Positions 62,663 to 64,000 of a DNA stretch of 64,000 nucleotides are shown here, one piece after another. Origin of the DNA: Erwinia sorbitola (GTDB lineage: Bacteria; Pseudomonadota; Gammaproteobacteria; Enterobacterales; Enterobacteriaceae); the NCBI RefSeq assembly GCF_009738185.1, contig NZ_CP046509.1, positions 1-64,000 of the forward strand, in the 5' to 3' direction. The position numbers and the translations under genes were made by a program. Every line of letters starts with the position of its first letter. Within the stretch, counting starts at the first letter, position 1. Under the pieces are notes generated by a model, which was not told the origin of the DNA, did no database searches, and worked only from the letters and a program-made list of their open reading frames with translations.

Positions 62663-63205
62663 TTATGCAAGTTCCTTAAGGCAGCCCTCAACGGTACGGA
62701 TCTCAGCAAAACGATTAATCAGCACGCTTTCGGTACGGTGGCGTAAATCGGCAATGCTCAGGGTAATCCCATCATGGGTGATTGGGAAGGTCAGCGTTGC
62801 TTCGGTCACATAGGTCACACGATAGCCGAAGTCTGACGCTACGCGCGCAGTGGTTTCACAGCACTGCTCAGAGCGCAGGCCGGTGATAATCACATGCTTC
62901 ACTTCGTTCTGCTCCAGCCACTGTTGCAGGCCGGATTCCGTCAGAGCGTTATGCACTCTTTTTTGGAAGCTGGCTACCGGCTGATGTGTCAGAAATGGCA
63001 GGCGTACCACCAGACCAGACTCCGGCGCAAACGCCCCTTCACTCTCCACATGAAGTATATCCACCACAGGAATGCCTTTAGCCTGGCAGCCCGCCACCAG
63101 TGTGCTTAATGCTTTTTCAAACGCCGGAGTTTCCGCCGCCTCATTGTAGCCACGGTGATAGAAGGATTGCTGCGCGTCAATCACTAACAGTACGGTATCG
63201 GTCAT
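62663..63205 (-). CDS. isochorismatase-like cysteine hydrolase
   Basis: 180-aa hydrolase with the Asp-Lys-Cys triad of the family: Asp in LLVIDAQQSF, Lys in VASFQKRVHNAL, Cys in GLRSEQCCETTARVASDFGY. Relatives cleave amides or related bonds in nicotinamide, isochorismate and small metabolites. Start ATG 63205 (MTDTVLLVIDAQ). Forms a two-gene unit with the GlxA-type regulator, whose expression it precedes. Confidence 0.85.
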   Translation of the reverse strand: MTDTVLLVIDAQQSFYHRGYNEAAETPAFEKALSTLVAGCQAKGIPVVDILHVESEGAFAPESGLVVRLPFLTHQPVASFQKRVHNALTESGLQQWLEQNEVKHVIITGLRSEQCCETTARVASDFGYRVTYVTEATLTFPITHDGITLSIADLRHRTESVLINRFAEIRTVEGCLKELA

Positions 63206-63352
63206 TTCTGGACTCCTGCTGAATGGGATTAACGCTATGATGGACGGGATATGGCAAGGAAAGAAGGCCAAAAACGGACAGCTTGCTGCCGGTGGCGGAC
63301 ATCACAAAAACAGAAGGAAAAACCGGAGTTTATTTGTGGTCATTGGCGATGA

Positions 63353-63358
63353 TATACT
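63353..63358 (+). promoter_or_regulatory. selC promoter, extended -10
   Basis: TGATATACT contains the extended -10 (TGn) and the box TATACT, 19 bp before selC. The -35 is weak (TTATTT at the 17-bp spacing). Confidence 0.5.
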
Positions 63359-63376
63359 CTGCGCCTCTGCAATGAA

Positions 63377-63471
63377 GGAAGATCGTCGTCTCCGGTGAGG
63401 CGGCTGGACTTCAAATCCAGTTGGGGCCGCCAGCGGTCCCGGGCAGGTTCGACTCCTGTGATCTTCCGCCA
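63377..63471 (+). tRNA. selC: selenocysteine tRNA (tRNA-Sec, anticodon UCA)
   Basis: 95-nt gene identical in appearance to E. coli selC, from GGAAGATCGTCGTC to the encoded 3' CCA. It has the 8-bp acceptor stem, long variable arm (GGGGCCGCCAGCGGTCCC) and anticodon TCA in the loop CTTCAAA. Charged with serine, then converted by SelA and delivered by SelB, both encoded at 26.7-29.9 kb. Its 3' end is a known attachment site for P4-type integrases, and an integrase remnant follows directly. Confidence 0.98.
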
Positions 63472-63494
63472 AAAAGATATCTTACCTCTCACGG

Positions 63495-63710
63495 GAAGAC
63501 TCCCTATCGTTAAGATTAAGCAGATGGACTGCCTTGCGATTCTTCGTCACCCCGAAAAGCGCGGTGCTTTAGAGAAAATGCGCAAAGTCCGCCAGTGTTG
63601 TAATCAAATCTACCGTTAAGCTGTCGTTACCGTAAGATCTGCTGACACTGATGAACGCAGAAGCCCGCTGTCAGTGGGCGGAGAGCCTGGTCAAAACTTA
63701 ACTATTCGGA
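63495..63710 (+). pseudogene. remnant of a P4-type tyrosine integrase
   Basis: The frame from about 63495 reads RLPIVKIKQMDCLAILRHPE and KRGALEKMRKVRQCCNQIYR, which matches the arm/core-binding region of P4-family integrases (pattern LxxIExRGAxExARRxRQRCGEVFRYAI). The TAA at 63617-63619 falls where the family has Tyr of RYAI; the frame then continues AVVTVRSAD, as if a Tyr codon had become a stop. Neither the start region nor the catalytic R-H-R-Y domain is left. It points to a genomic island once inserted at selC. Borders are approximate. Confidence 0.7.
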
Positions 63711-63783
63711 AATTCAGGATAGTTCGCCACACTGCTCCAATGGAGCGTTCAGTCAGAAATGTATCTGTATACACTCACTCTCA

Positions 63784-63837
63784 ATATATGCGAATAAACA
63801 TATATAATATTGACAGTTTTTTACCCCTCATTAATAA
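63784..63837 (+). promoter_or_regulatory. ars promoter and ArsR-type operator
   Basis: Inverted repeat ATATATG-N8-CATATAT (63784-63805) followed by a sigma-70 promoter: -35 TTGACA (63810-63815), 16-bp spacer, -10 TAATAA (63832-63837). The dyad sits just upstream of the -35, the position of the ArsR operator in known ars operons. Confidence 0.6.
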
Positions 63838-63867
63838 TCAGTGGGTCAATATGAGGTGTTTATTTCA

Positions 63868-64000
63868 ATGAAATCTCTGCAACTTTTTAAAATCCTCTCC
63901 GATGAAACCCGCCTGGGGATTGTTCTGCTGCTCAGGGAGATGGGGGAGCTGTGCGTGTGCGATCTCTGTACGGCGTTGAATCAGTCCCAGCCCAAAATTT
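63868..64000 (+). CDS. arsR: arsenic-responsive repressor ArsR, partial
   Basis: First 44 codons of an ArsR/SmtB metalloregulator, cut by the window edge. The sequence MKSLQLFKILSDETRLGIVL and ELCVCDLCTALNQSQPKI closely follows E. coli ArsR, with the As(III)-binding cysteine triad CVCDLC on the recognition helix. GAGGTG lies 9 bp upstream of ATG 63868. It probably heads an arsB/arsC operon beyond the window. Position beside selC and an integrase remnant suggests island-borne arsenic resistance. Confidence 0.92.
   Translation, partial: MKSLQLFKILSDETRLGIVLLLREMGELCVCDLCTALNQSQPKI

Noticed and set aside
1..64000. CRISPR arrays, rRNA operons, intact prophage or insertion sequences
   Set aside because: No regularly spaced repeats, no rRNA sequence, and no transposase or complete integrase found; only the decayed integrase after selC.

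Overview
The window is 64 kb of enterobacterial chromosome. Gene order and near-identity to Escherichia coli proteins place it in Enterobacterales: dnaA-dnaN-recF-gyrB, yidA/yidR/yidQ/ibpA, yiaD/tag, mtlADR/yibL, yiaF/yiaG, glySQ/wecH and selC. A single small heat-shock gene (ibpA, no ibpB), a 2-ketogluconate (kgu) operon and many plant-associate-style sugar-acid genes suggest Erwiniaceae (Erwinia/Pantoea type). That genus-level call is inference.

Layout. 0-6.5 kb: replication genes. 6.6-12.1 kb: a variable segment with an orphan CDP-glycerol glycerophosphotransferase-like gene and a sugar-acid operon (DeoR-HTH/PfkB kinase fusion, DHDPS/NAL aldolase, YhcH protein, MFS carrier). 12.2-18.5 kb: yidA, yidR, yidQ, ibpA behind a sigma-32 promoter and a ROSE-type RNA thermometer, avtA, and a secreted DUF4432 protein. 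18.5-25.2 kb: the kgu operon (kguE-kguK-kguT-ghrB/kguD) under a PtxS-like palindromic operator, a small unknown ORF, and two tandem LacI-family regulators. 25.3-37.0 kb: yiaD, tag, then a tightly packed run fdoG-fdoH-fdoI-fdhE-yibF-selA-selB with divergent fdhD. Here the selenoprotein formate dehydrogenase and the factors that decode its UGA codon appear to share one transcript. 37.0-44.2 kb: a DeoR regulator divergent from a class III aminotransferase, a REP/BIME repeat, sodA, and a CUT2-type sugar ABC transporter. 44.2-49.3 kb: an AT-rich accessory region with a FidL/CadC-like regulator pair, a PapI/FaeA-like regulator, a coiled-coil FKBP-type periplasmic protein whose C-terminus is frameshifted, its lipoprotein partner and a LuxR-type regulator. 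49.6-63.2 kb: mostly core genes (yibL, mtlRDA with four CRP sites, yiaF, yiaG, an alcohol dehydrogenase, glySQ, wecH), then a SemiSWEET-like gene, a GlxA-type regulator and a cysteine hydrolase. 63.4-64 kb: selC, a decayed P4-type integrase, and the start of an arsenic operon (arsR, cut by the window edge). This is the classic tRNA-Sec integration site.

How it fits together. Selenium biology recurs: selA, selB and a selenoprotein in one run, and selC at the right end. Sugar-acid use also recurs (aldolase operon, kgu operon, ABC and MFS carriers, mannitol PTS), with operator-like palindromes or repeats in front of several operons. The best candidates for something little described are the 44-49 kb envelope/regulator cluster with the frameshifted FKBP protein, the fdo-sel super-operon, and the kinase-repressor fusion operon.
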